DNA from: Mycolicibacterium sp. J2
Lineage (GTDB): Bacteria; Actinomycetota; Actinomycetes; Mycobacteriales; Mycobacteriaceae
Assembly: GCF_026240945.1 (NCBI RefSeq)
Contig: NZ_JAPFPY010000016.1
Span: 1-64,000 of the forward strand
Length of the DNA: 64,000 nt
Reading direction: 5' to 3'
In this document: positions 26,170 to 34,614 of the stretch, piece after piece
How the letters are laid out: the number at the start of each line of letters is the position of its first letter
Numbering within the stretch: position 1 is the first letter of the stretch
Made by a program: the position numbers and the translations under genes
Notes under the pieces: model-generated
What the model saw: the letters and a program-made list of their open reading frames with translations, nothing else
Database searches by the model: none
What the model was told of the DNA's origin: nothing

Positions 26170-26203
26170 ACTACAGTTTGTCGTAGTTCTACACAGCCGT
26201 AGA
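26170..26203. promoter_or_regulatory. two stacked dyads upstream of cydA
   Basis: ACTAC-N8-GTAGT (26170-26187) is followed directly by TCTAC-N6-GTAGA (26188-26203). Four alternating CTAC/GTAG half-sites in 34 bp, 29 bases before the cydA ATG, look like a tandem repressor operator. The half-site resembles the TACTAC/GTAGTA words bound by BlaI/MecI-type repressors, but that link is an inference. Confidence 0.5.
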
Positions 26204-26231
26204 CGAACCCGCAGCCCGGGAGTTGGTGCAC

Positions 26232-27680
26232 ATGGACGCGCTGGACGTGTCACGGTGGCAATTCGGCATCACCACCGTTTATCACTTCATCTTCGTACCG
26301 CTCACGATCGGGCTGGCCCCCCTCATCGCGGTGATGCAGACCGTGTGGGTGGTCACCGGCAACACCGCGTGGTACCGCCTCACCCGGTTCTTCGGCAAGC
26401 TGTTCCTGATCAACTTCGCGATCGGCGTGGCCACCGGCATCGTTCAGGAGTTCCAGTTCGGGATGAACTGGAGCGAATACTCCCGGTTCGTCGGCGACGT
26501 GTTCGGCGCGCCCCTGGCCATGGAGGGCCTGGTCGCCTTCTTCTTCGAGTCGACCTTCCTGGGACTGTGGATCTTCGGCTGGACCCGGCTGCCGCGCCTG
26601 GTGCACCTGGCCTGCATCTGGATCGTGGCGCTGGCCGTGAACGCGTCGGCTTTCTTCATCATCGCCGCCAACTCGTTCATGCAGCACCCCGTCGGCGCCC
26701 ACTACAACCCGGAGACCGGCCGTGCCGAATTGACCAGCATCGGCGAGCTGTTCACCAACAACACCGCGTGGGCGGCGTTCCCGCACGCGGTGACCGGCTC
26801 GTTCCTGGTCGCCGGCACCTTCGTCGCCGGGGTGTGCGCCTGGTGGATGGTGCGCCGGCCCGACAGCGAAGAGGCCCGCACCATGCACCGCCCGGCGACC
26901 ATTCTCGGCTGCGTGGTCGCCTTCGTCGCCGCGGCCGGCCTGTTCCTCACCGGTGACGCGCAGGGCAAGCTGATGTTCCAGCAACAGCCGATGAAGATGG
27001 CGTCAGCGGAATCGTTGTGCCACACCGAAACAGACCCGATGTTCTCGGTCCTGACGGTCGGCACGCACAACAACTGCGACAGCGTCACCCACCTGATCGA
27101 AGTGCCCTATGTGCTGCCGTTCCTGGCCGAGGGCAAGTTCACCGGCGTCGAACTGCAGGGCGTCAAGGACCTGCAGGCGTCCTATCAAGAGAAGTTCGGG
27201 CCCGGCGACTACCGGCCGAACCTGTTCGTCACCTACTGGTCCTTCCGGGCGATGATCGGATTCATGGCCCTGCCAATGCTGTTCGCGATGACGGCGCTCT
27301 GGCTGACCAGGGGTGGCCGGATACCGCGGCAACGGTGGTTCGGGTGGTTCGCACTCATCACACTGCCCACCCCCTTCCTGGCCAACAGCGCCGGCTGGGT
27401 GTTCACCGAGATGGGGCGCCAGCCGTGGGTGGTGGCGCCCAACCCGACCGGCGATCAGATGGTGCGGCTCACCGTGCAACAGGGCGTGTCACACAACTCG
27501 GCAGCCACGGTGTGGCTTTCCCTGATCGTGTTCACCGCGCTCTATGCGGTACTGGCGGTGATCTGGTTCTGGCTGATCCGGCGCTACGTCGTCGAAGGCC
27601 CGCTGGAGCACGACACCGAACCCGTCCCCCCGACTCCACCCGGCGAGGACGAAGTCGCGCCGCTGTCGTTCGCCTACTAG
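26232..27680 (+). CDS. cydA: cytochrome bd ubiquinol oxidase subunit I
   Basis: A 482-residue membrane subunit holding all three hemes of the bd-type terminal oxidase, which oxidises (mena)quinol and reduces O2 with high affinity. Heme ligands are present: His18 (TTVYHFIF), His185 (AAFPHAVTG) and Met394 (FTEMGRQPW). The GWVFTEMGRQPW and FFFESTF motifs are diagnostic. I use ATG 26232; GTG 26226 and TTG 26223 are in frame just upstream, and GGGAG at 26217 could serve any of them. First gene of cydABDC, ten bases before cydB. Confidence 0.92.
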   Translation: MDALDVSRWQFGITTVYHFIFVPLTIGLAPLIAVMQTVWVVTGNTAWYRLTRFFGKLFLINFAIGVATGIVQEFQFGMNWSEYSRFVGDVFGAPLAMEGLVAFFFESTFLGLWIFGWTRLPRLVHLACIWIVALAVNASAFFIIAANSFMQHPVGAHYNPETGRAELTSIGELFTNNTAWAAFPHAVTGSFLVAGTFVAGVCAWWMVRRPDSEEARTMHRPATILGCVVAFVAAAGLFLTGDAQGKLMFQQQPMKMASAESLCHTETDPMFSVLTVGTHNNCDSVTHLIEVPYVLPFLAEGKFTGVELQGVKDLQASYQEKFGPGDYRPNLFVTYWSFRAMIGFMALPMLFAMTALWLTRGGRIPRQRWFGWFALITLPTPFLANSAGWVFTEMGRQPWVVAPNPTGDQMVRLTVQQGVSHNSAATVWLSLIVFTALYAVLAVIWFWLIRRYVVEGPLEHDTEPVPPTPPGEDEVAPLSFAY

Positions 27681-27690
27681 GAGGCGTGCC

Positions 27691-28740
27691 ATGGACTTGC
27701 AGACGTTCTGGTTCATCATCCTGGCCGTACTGTTCCTCGGCTTCCTGGTGCTGGAAGGCTTCGACTTCGGCGTGGGCATGCTGATGGCGGTGTTCGGGCG
27801 CGCGGCGGGAAGTGAAATCGCCAATGCCGAGAAGCACCGTCGAGCCGTGCTCAACACCATCGGGCCCGTGTGGGACGGCAACGAGGTGTGGCTGATCACC
27901 GCGGGCGGCGCGATGTTCGCGGCCTTCCCCGGCATGTACGCCACCATGTTCTCCGGCCTCTACCTGCCACTGCTGGCGATTCTGGTATCGATGATCATGC
28001 GGATCTGCGCCATCGAATGGCGCGGCAAGATCAACGATCCGAACTGGCGACGCTGGGCCGACATCGGTATCGCCGTAGGCTCCTGGGTGCCCGCCGTGCT
28101 GTGGGGCGTCGCCTTCGCGATGCTGCTGCACGGTCTGCCGGTCGACGCCGACCACCAGATCCAGTTGTCGATCACCGACGTGTTGAACCCGTATACCCTG
28201 CTGGGCGGGCTGGCCACCTGCGGACTGTTCCTGTTCCACGGCGCGGTGTTCGTGGCCCTGAAAACCGAAGGCGCCGTGCGCGAAGACGCGGTCAGGTTCA
28301 GCGGTCGGTTGGCCATGCCGGTGACCGTCCTGGTTGCAGCGTTCGGCGTGTGGACCCAGCTGGCGCACGGCAAGGACTGGACGTGGCTGGTCCTGGGCGT
28401 GGCCGTGGTGGCCCAGCTGGGCGCGGTGATGCTGGTGTGGAGCCGCGGCGGCGACGGCTGGGCCTTCGCGGCCACCGCGACGGTCATCGCGGCGGTCGTG
28501 GTGCTGCTGTTCGGCTGCCTGTACCCGAATCTCATTCCGTCCACTCTGGATCCGTCCTGGAGCCTGACCATTCACAACGCCTCGTCCACCGGTTACACCC
28601 TGACCATCATGAGCTGGGCGGCGGTCCTGGTGACACCGCTGGTCATCGCGTATCAGGCATGGACGTATTGGGTGTTCCGGCAACGTATCTCGGCCGAGCG
28701 CATACCCGACCCCGCGGGGCTCTCACCGCGACTGCCGTGA
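27691..28740 (+). CDS. cydB: cytochrome bd ubiquinol oxidase subunit II
   Basis: A 349-residue membrane protein with about eight to nine helices, partner of CydA. The N-terminus MDLQTFWFIILAVLFLGFLVLEGFDFGVGML and the motif GPVWDGNEVWLITAGGAMFAAFP are classic CydB signatures. The start ATG has AGGAGG eight bases upstream. The stop codon overlaps the cydD start (GTGA). Confidence 0.93.
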   Translation: MDLQTFWFIILAVLFLGFLVLEGFDFGVGMLMAVFGRAAGSEIANAEKHRRAVLNTIGPVWDGNEVWLITAGGAMFAAFPGMYATMFSGLYLPLLAILVSMIMRICAIEWRGKINDPNWRRWADIGIAVGSWVPAVLWGVAFAMLLHGLPVDADHQIQLSITDVLNPYTLLGGLATCGLFLFHGAVFVALKTEGAVREDAVRFSGRLAMPVTVLVAAFGVWTQLAHGKDWTWLVLGVAVVAQLGAVMLVWSRGGDGWAFAATATVIAAVVVLLFGCLYPNLIPSTLDPSWSLTIHNASSTGYTLTIMSWAAVLVTPLVIAYQAWTYWVFRQRISAERIPDPAGLSPRLP

Positions 28741-30377
28741 TACCCGCGCTGTCCCCCGCCATGCGGCGTTACCTCGCCGCATCGGTGGCGGTCGGGGCGT
28801 TGATCAGCGTGGCGACGGTGGCCTCGGCCTGGGTGCTGGCCCACATCGTCGCCGGCGTGATCACCGCTCCCGCGTCGCGCAGCATCTCCCACTGGGCCGG
28901 GCACCTGTGGGTCCTGGTGGCACTGTGGACCATTCGCGCCGCGGCGTCGTGGCTCCAGGCGCGCCTGAGCCAGCGTGCCGCCACCGCGGTGATCGGCGAA
29001 CTCAGCGCCGGAGTGCTGCACTCGGTGACCGGGCGAAGCCCGCACGAACTCGTCGCGGTCCGTGCCGAGTCCGCGGTGATCCTCACCCGCGGGCTGGACG
29101 GATTGCGCCCGTACTTCACCGGCTACCTGCCCGCGGTCGCGCTGGCCGGCATCCTGACGCCGCTGACCGTGGTGGTGATCGCCGCGACCGATCTGCAAGC
29201 CGCCCTGATCGTCTCGGTCGCACTGCCGCTCATCCCGTTGTTCATGATCCTGATCGGGCGGCTCACCGCCGATCGGTCGGCCGCGGCGCTGGCGGCCATG
29301 ACCACGCTGCAGTCCCGCTTGCTCGACCTGGTCGCCGGGATCCCGACCTTGCGGGCTCTGGGCCGGGCCGGCGGGCCAGCACACCGCATCGCCGAACTGG
29401 CGGCCGCGCATCGCCGCTCGGCGATGGCCACCCTGCGGATCGCCTTCCTGTCGGCCGCCGTCCTGGAGTTGCTGGCCACCCTCGGCGTCGCCCTGGTGGC
29501 GGTGAGCGTCGGGCTGCGCCTGGTGTTCGGCGAGATGACCCTGGCCGCCGGGCTGACCGCACTGCTGCTGGCGCCCGAGGTGTTCTGGCCGTTGCGCAGG
29601 GTCGGCGTCCAGTTCCACGCGGCACAAGACGGTAAGACGGCCGCTGACGCCGCGCGCCGGTTGCAGGAGGCGGTGCCGGGGGCGAGCGAAGCGACCGGGG
29701 TTGATCTCGGGGCGAGGACACCGCACGGCCGCACCATCGTCTTGGAGGAGGTCACCGTCGTCGGCCGGGACGGCCCGGCACCGGACCGGCTGACCGCCCG
29801 CGCGATCCCTGGCGAAGTCACCGTGCTCACCGGGCCCAACGGCGCGGGCAAGTCCACGGCCTTCGACGTCATCCTCGGGCTCACCCCGGCCACCTCGGGC
29901 CGCGTGCTCATCGGGGACACCGACATCGCCGATGCCGATCCACAGACGTGGTGGCCCCAGGTGTCCTGGCTGCCGCAGCGACCGGTGCTGCTGCCCGGCA
30001 CGGTGCGCGCCAACCTGGAACTGTTCGGACCGCTGACCGATCTGGAAAAAGCCTGCCGCGATGCGGGTTTCGACGAGGTGCTGGCCGCCCTGCCTCATGG
30101 CCTGGAGACCCGGCTCGGGCGCGACGGGGTGGGCCTGTCGCTGGGTCAGCGGCAGCGGCTGGGGTTGGCCCGCGCGCTCGGGTCGGCAGCCCCGGTGCTA
30201 CTGCTCGACGAGCCGACCGCGCACCTGGATGCCGGCACCGAACGCCGGGTGCTGGCCGCGATCGGTGCGCGGGCGCACGCGGGGGCGACGGTGCTGATGA
30301 TCGGCCACCGCGCGCCGGTACTGGCCGCGGCGGACCACGTGGTCACCGTGGGAGGTGCCGCCCATGTCCCCTCATGA
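28737..30377 (+). CDS. cydD: thiol reductant/heme ABC exporter subunit CydD
   Basis: A 546-residue half-transporter with six N-terminal membrane helices and a C-terminal ATPase: Walker A TGPNGAGKST, signature LSLGQRQRL, Walker B PVLLLDEPTAHLD. CydDC is needed to assemble cytochrome bd; it has been described as exporting thiols and, more recently, as handling heme. The start is GTG 28737, which overlaps the cydB stop by four bases; an upstream open stretch only shadows cydB. The end overlaps cydC by 14 bases. Confidence 0.9.
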   Translation: MIPALSPAMRRYLAASVAVGALISVATVASAWVLAHIVAGVITAPASRSISHWAGHLWVLVALWTIRAAASWLQARLSQRAATAVIGELSAGVLHSVTGRSPHELVAVRAESAVILTRGLDGLRPYFTGYLPAVALAGILTPLTVVVIAATDLQAALIVSVALPLIPLFMILIGRLTADRSAAALAAMTTLQSRLLDLVAGIPTLRALGRAGGPAHRIAELAAAHRRSAMATLRIAFLSAAVLELLATLGVALVAVSVGLRLVFGEMTLAAGLTALLLAPEVFWPLRRVGVQFHAAQDGKTAADAARRLQEAVPGASEATGVDLGARTPHGRTIVLEEVTVVGRDGPAPDRLTARAIPGEVTVLTGPNGAGKSTAFDVILGLTPATSGRVLIGDTDIADADPQTWWPQVSWLPQRPVLLPGTVRANLELFGPLTDLEKACRDAGFDEVLAALPHGLETRLGRDGVGLSLGQRQRLGLARALGSAAPVLLLDEPTAHLDAGTERRVLAAIGARAHAGATVLMIGHRAPVLAAADHVVTVGGAAHVPS

Positions 30378-31881
30378 CGTGCTGCGCCTGCTGCGCCCGC
30401 GCCTGCCGCGGCTGCTGCTGGCGGTGCTGTTCGGCACCCTGGCGTTGAGCAGTGCGCTGGCCCTGGCGACGGTGTCGGCCTGGCTGATCACCCGAGCCTG
30501 GCAGATGCCCCCGGTGCTGGACCTCACCGTCGCGGTGGTCGCGGTGCGTGCACTGGGCATCTCACGCGGTGTGTTCAGCTACTGCGAACGACTGGCCATC
30601 CACGACACCGCCTTGCGTTCGGCCGGCGCCGCCCGGGTCGGCCTGTACCGCCGGCTGACCGAGCTGCCGCCCGACACCGCGCTGCGCCTGCACAGCGGTG
30701 AACTGGTGGAGCGGGTCGGCAGCTCGGTGGACGAATTGGCCGATGTGCTGGTACGGGCGGTGCTGCCGGCGTGTGTGGCCGTGCTGCTGTCGGGGGCCGC
30801 CGTGACGATCATCGCGCTGATCGCACCGGTGGCCGCAGTGGTGCTGGCCGGCTGCCTCGTATTGGCCGGGGTGGTGGCACCGTGGTTGGCGGGCCGGGCG
30901 GGCGCGTCGGCCGAGCGGCTGGCCGCGCAGCATCACAGCGCCAGGGACACCGCGGCGATGCTGGCCCTGGAGCACGCGGCCGAGCTGCGGGTCGGCGGAC
31001 AACTCACCGAGGTGATCACCGAAGCCGAACGCCAACAACGGTATTGGGGCCGGCAGCTGGACCGGGCCGCGGCGCCCAACGCGCTGGCCGCTGCGGCGTC
31101 CACCGCCGCCGTCGGGGCCGCGGTGCTGTCGGCGGCGGTGATCGGGATCAGTCTGGCACCGGTCACCGCACCCACCACGCTGGCCATCCTGATGCTGGTG
31201 CCGCTGTCCGCATTCGAGGCGACAGCGGCATTGCCCGCTGCCGCAGTGGCGTTGGTGCGGGCCCGGCTGGCCGCCAGGCGCATCGGTGAGATCACCGACG
31301 CGACCCCCGATGACCGCCGGCGGCCCGAGACACCCGAGGTGGTGCTCGACCCCGGCGAACGGCTGGCCGTGCTGGGGCCCAGCGGCAGCGGCAAGACCAC
31401 CCTGTTGATGAAGATCGCCCGTGAATATCCCGAAAATCCGCTGACCGCGGCATTTTTCGCCGAGGATGCGCACCTGTTCGACACCACGGTGCGGGATAAC
31501 CTGCTGGTGGCGCGCGGGGATGCGACGGATCAGGAGCTGCTCACCGCGCTGGACCGGGTGGGCTTGCACGACTGGCTCACCGGCCTGCCCGACGGGTTGA
31601 ACACCATCCTCACCGGCGGCGCAGCCGCGGTGTCGGCCGGGCAGCGCCGGCGGTTGCTGCTGGCCCGCGCGCTGATCTCGGAGTTCCCTGTGGTGCTGCT
31701 CGACGAGCCGACCGAGCATCTCGACGAAGCCGACAGTGACCGGTTGCTGCACGGGCTGCTCACCCCGGGCGTCCTGTTCGGCCCGGAGCGCACCGTCGTC
31801 GTCGCGACCCATCACCTCCCCGCGGACATCGCCTGTCCGGCAGTGCAGTTACGCGCCGGCGGGTACCCTGACCAGTCATGA
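30364..31881 (+). CDS. cydC: thiol reductant/heme ABC exporter subunit CydC
   Basis: A 505-residue partner of CydD. Six membrane helices are followed by a compact ATPase: Walker A GPSGSGKTT, signature VSAGQRRRLLLARAL, Walker B PVVLLDEPTEHLD. The ATPase is short between Walker A and signature, as in other actinobacterial CydC proteins. The start ATG 30364 lies eight bases after GGAGG; GTG 30355 is in frame but overlaps that site. The stop overlaps the next gene by four bases. Confidence 0.9.
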   Translation: MSPHDVLRLLRPRLPRLLLAVLFGTLALSSALALATVSAWLITRAWQMPPVLDLTVAVVAVRALGISRGVFSYCERLAIHDTALRSAGAARVGLYRRLTELPPDTALRLHSGELVERVGSSVDELADVLVRAVLPACVAVLLSGAAVTIIALIAPVAAVVLAGCLVLAGVVAPWLAGRAGASAERLAAQHHSARDTAAMLALEHAAELRVGGQLTEVITEAERQQRYWGRQLDRAAAPNALAAAASTAAVGAAVLSAAVIGISLAPVTAPTTLAILMLVPLSAFEATAALPAAAVALVRARLAARRIGEITDATPDDRRRPETPEVVLDPGERLAVLGPSGSGKTTLLMKIAREYPENPLTAAFFAEDAHLFDTTVRDNLLVARGDATDQELLTALDRVGLHDWLTGLPDGLNTILTGGAAAVSAGQRRRLLLARALISEFPVVLLDEPTEHLDEADSDRLLHGLLTPGVLFGPERTVVVATHHLPADIACPAVQLRAGGYPDQS

Positions 31882-32363
31882 GCTCCTTCGGGCCGTACGG
31901 CGAGCAATACCCAGGGCAGCAGCCGGGCTCGTATCCACCGCCGCCACCGCAGCCCTACGCGGGCTATCCGCCGCCGCCGCTGACGCCGCGTAACGGACTG
32001 GGCATCGCCGCGCTCATCCTCGCCGTGCTGGGGCTGTTGTTCTCCTGGACCATTGCGGGCGGAATCATCCTGGGACTGGTCGCGCTGATCATCGGTTTCC
32101 TGGGCCGGGGCCGCGTCAAGCGCGGCGAGGCCACCAACGGCGGGCTGGCCGTCTCGGGAATCGTGTTGGGCGCGTTGGCGATCGTGCTGGGATTGGTGTT
32201 CATCCCGATCTGGATCGGGTTCTTCTCCCAACTGGGCATCGGCGACTATGTCAGCTGCATGGAGCAGGCCGGCAACGACCGGGCCGCACAGGTGCAGTGC
32301 GAGACCACATTCCGCGACAAGGTCGAGAACGACTACGGCGTGACGATCACGCCCACGCCTTAG
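31878..32363 (+). CDS. DUF4190 small membrane protein in the cyd operon
   Basis: A 161-residue protein. The first 40 residues are Pro/Tyr/Gln/Gly-rich (PPPPPQPYAGYPPPP). A DUF4190-like pair of helices follows (GLGIAALILAVLGLLFSW and GIILGLVALIIGFLGRGRVKRGEA), then a third helix and a small outside C-terminus with two cysteines (SCMEQAGN, QCETT). It overlaps cydC by an ATGA, so it is translated with the oxidase assembly genes. No role is known. Its 3' end overlaps the convergent glycosyltransferase gene by 17 bases. Confidence 0.75.
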   Translation: MSSFGPYGEQYPGQQPGSYPPPPPQPYAGYPPPPLTPRNGLGIAALILAVLGLLFSWTIAGGIILGLVALIIGFLGRGRVKRGEATNGGLAVSGIVLGALAIVLGLVFIPIWIGFFSQLGIGDYVSCMEQAGNDRAAQVQCETTFRDKVENDYGVTITPTP

Positions 32364-33579
32364 CCGCCCAGCGCCGGGCCGGCCGCAGGCCGTCGAGGAG
32401 AGCGGTTTCACACAGCGTCGTCGCGAACCTCGACATCGCCGTTCCCGGCGCGGCGGGAGGCACGCTACGCGACCCCGGTTCGGTCAGGCCGGCATACACG
32501 GCCAGGTAGCGGTCGACGGTGGAATCGTCGGACAGGTGCGTTTCGGCATGGCGGCGCACCGCGGCGCGCGACAAGCCCGGAGCCGCAGCGACGGCCGCCG
32601 CCAGCGCCGCGATATCCCCCGCCGGCACGATCCTGCCGACGTCAGGAGTGACCAAGCTTGATACGGCACCCCGGTCGAAGGCGAGCACCGGTGTGCCGCA
32701 AGCCATCGCCTCGGCCGCAACCAGCCCGTAAGCCTCATCCCAGTACGGCGTGACGAGTGCGGCCGCTGCCCCACCGAGCAGCCGGGCAAGTTCGGGCTGA
32801 TCGAGATGCCCGACGTAGGTTGCCTGCCGGCCGAGCTGCGGCTTGATCATCCGGCGGAAGTACCGCTCGTGGTGGACCCGGCCGGCCAGAATCAGGGGCA
32901 TACCGGCGCGACGTGCGGCCTCGATGGCGGCGTGTGGCCCCTTCTCGGGCGTGATCCGGCCACTCCAAACGAGGTAGTGTCCCCCCGGGCCGACCGGCCA
33001 ATCCGCCAGATGCACACCGTTGTTCACGACCATGACGTGCTCGACAGCCTGCTGCCACTGCTGCGCCGCCTGCTGACTCACGGACGCAAAGACGCTGCCC
33101 TCTCCGCCACTGCACCGGATGGCCGATTTCAGCCACAGCACGGGGCCGGTGTGCAACGTCGTGAGCATCGGGACATCCAGCCGCGACGCCAAAAGAATCG
33201 GCCAGTAATGGAATGCGTGATTGTGGACCAGATCGTAGGACGTTCCGGCATCGGCGATCAGCGATTCCATCACCGACCGATAGTCGCGGTGATCGGGGAG
33301 GGTCGCCCGCCACTGCGGGCGCGATCTCGTGCCGATGGGGTGTAGCCGCACACCCCACCGCTCCGATCCCGGACCGAGATCGGAACCGGGCGCGGCGAAC
33401 AACGAAACCTCATGCCCACGCGCGGCCAGTGCCCGCACAAGATACCAGACGTGTGACTCCAAGCCCCCGGCGAACGGTTGCCGAATCGGAAATCGGTTGT
33501 GCGCAATGACCGCAATCCGAAGCTTGCGGACGATAGGCACTCCACTCACCGTGTTCACGGTGGTCTTCACAGCGTCCAC
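32347..33579 (-). CDS. GT4-family glycosyltransferase
   Basis: A 410-residue GT-B glycosyltransferase. The N-terminal domain begins after about 19 extra residues with KLRIAVIAHNRFPI and a glycine-rich loop FAGGLESHV; the C-terminal domain has YLVWSGRITPEKGPHAAIEAAR and the E-x7-E motif EAYGLVAAEAMACGTPVLA. It should transfer a sugar from a nucleotide donor to an unknown acceptor with retention of configuration. The GTG start 33579 follows GGGGGAGCG. It stands alone between cydC's DUF4190 tail gene and tesB, a place where M. tuberculosis carries a different gene (Rv1619). Confidence 0.82.
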   Translation of the reverse strand: MDAVKTTVNTVSGVPIVRKLRIAVIAHNRFPIRQPFAGGLESHVWYLVRALAARGHEVSLFAAPGSDLGPGSERWGVRLHPIGTRSRPQWRATLPDHRDYRSVMESLIADAGTSYDLVHNHAFHYWPILLASRLDVPMLTTLHTGPVLWLKSAIRCSGGEGSVFASVSQQAAQQWQQAVEHVMVVNNGVHLADWPVGPGGHYLVWSGRITPEKGPHAAIEAARRAGMPLILAGRVHHERYFRRMIKPQLGRQATYVGHLDQPELARLLGGAAAALVTPYWDEAYGLVAAEAMACGTPVLAFDRGAVSSLVTPDVGRIVPAGDIAALAAAVAAAPGLSRAAVRRHAETHLSDDSTVDRYLAVYAGLTEPGSRSVPPAAPGTAMSRFATTLCETALLDGLRPARRWAAKAWA

Positions 33580-33717
33580 CGCTCCCCCTCGGCTGGATGA
33601 CCTCCCTTTGTCTTAACAGAGTCCGGTCCGCGGAGGCATCATTTTTGGCAAGGGTCCAGTAACCGGCCAGCAAACGCCCATGTGCAGTCGGGCGCAGCAG
33701 CGCCGCCGATCGAGGTG

Positions 33718-34587
33718 CTAGCGCGGCGGGAAGTACTTGATGATGCCTTCTTGCATCACCGTGGCCACGATCTGTCCGTCAGCGCGGAAGAAGTGCCCGT
33801 TGCTCAGCCCGCGGGAGTCCGACGCCACCGGGGACGACGTCGCGTACAGCATCCAGTCGTCGAACCGCACCGGTTGGTGGAACCACACGGTGTGGTTCAT
33901 CGTCACCGCGAAGATCCGGTCGAATCCCCACGACAGCCCGTGCCGGGTGATGATCGGATCCAGCACCGTGGTGTCCGACGAATACACCAGCGCCGCGGCG
34001 TGCAGCACCGGGTCGTCGGGCATCGGCCCGTCGGCGGTCAGCCACACCCGGTTGTGATCCAGCTGCCCGCCCTTGTCGCGCATCACCCAGGCCGGGTCGT
34101 TGGTGTAGCGCCATTGGATGGGTTTGAGCGCGGCGACGAACAGCGGCACCGTCTCCTCGTACCCGACCAGCAGTTCGTCGATGGTGGGCAACGTGTCCGG
34201 GTGCGGAACATCGGGAAACGCGGCGTTGTGCTCCAAGCCGCGGCCGCCGGCCAGATGCGATACCAGCGCGGTCCCCAGCAGGGCGCCGTCCTGGGTGACA
34301 TCCACCCGGCGGTTGGCGAACCGGCGCTCGTCGCGCAGCCGAACCACGGTGAATTCGAGGTCCTTGGTCGGGTCGCCGCCGGCGATGAAATGCATCGACA
34401 ACGTCGTCGGCGGCAGCCCGGCGGGCACGGTCCGGCTGGCGGCGACGAACGCCTGGGCCATCATCTGCCCGCCGAAGGTCCGGACCGGGTTGATGCTCGG
34501 GTGGGTGCCGGTAAACCTGTCCGGGTTCGCCCCGTCCGGGGTGAGGTCTAGGACCGTCAGCAGTTCCTGCAGGTGCTCTGCCGACAA
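33718..34587 (-). CDS. tesB: acyl-CoA thioesterase II
   Basis: A 289-residue double-hotdog thioesterase that hydrolyses acyl-CoA to free acid and CoA. Family landmarks are FTGTHPSINPVRTFGGQMMAQA, LPPTTLSMHFIAGGDPTKDLEF, the second-half active-site region HTVWFHQPVRFDDWMLY and the ending GLSNGHFFRADGQIVATVMQEG. It matches TesB1 (Rv1618) next to pyk. It lies 27 bases after the pyk stop on the same strand, so the two are probably co-transcribed. Confidence 0.9.
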   Translation of the reverse strand: MSAEHLQELLTVLDLTPDGANPDRFTGTHPSINPVRTFGGQMMAQAFVAASRTVPAGLPPTTLSMHFIAGGDPTKDLEFTVVRLRDERRFANRRVDVTQDGALLGTALVSHLAGGRGLEHNAAFPDVPHPDTLPTIDELLVGYEETVPLFVAALKPIQWRYTNDPAWVMRDKGGQLDHNRVWLTADGPMPDDPVLHAAALVYSSDTTVLDPIITRHGLSWGFDRIFAVTMNHTVWFHQPVRFDDWMLYATSSPVASDSRGLSNGHFFRADGQIVATVMQEGIIKYFPPR

Positions 34588-34614
34588 AAGTCCCCCATTG
34601 GTCTGCGCGTGCGT

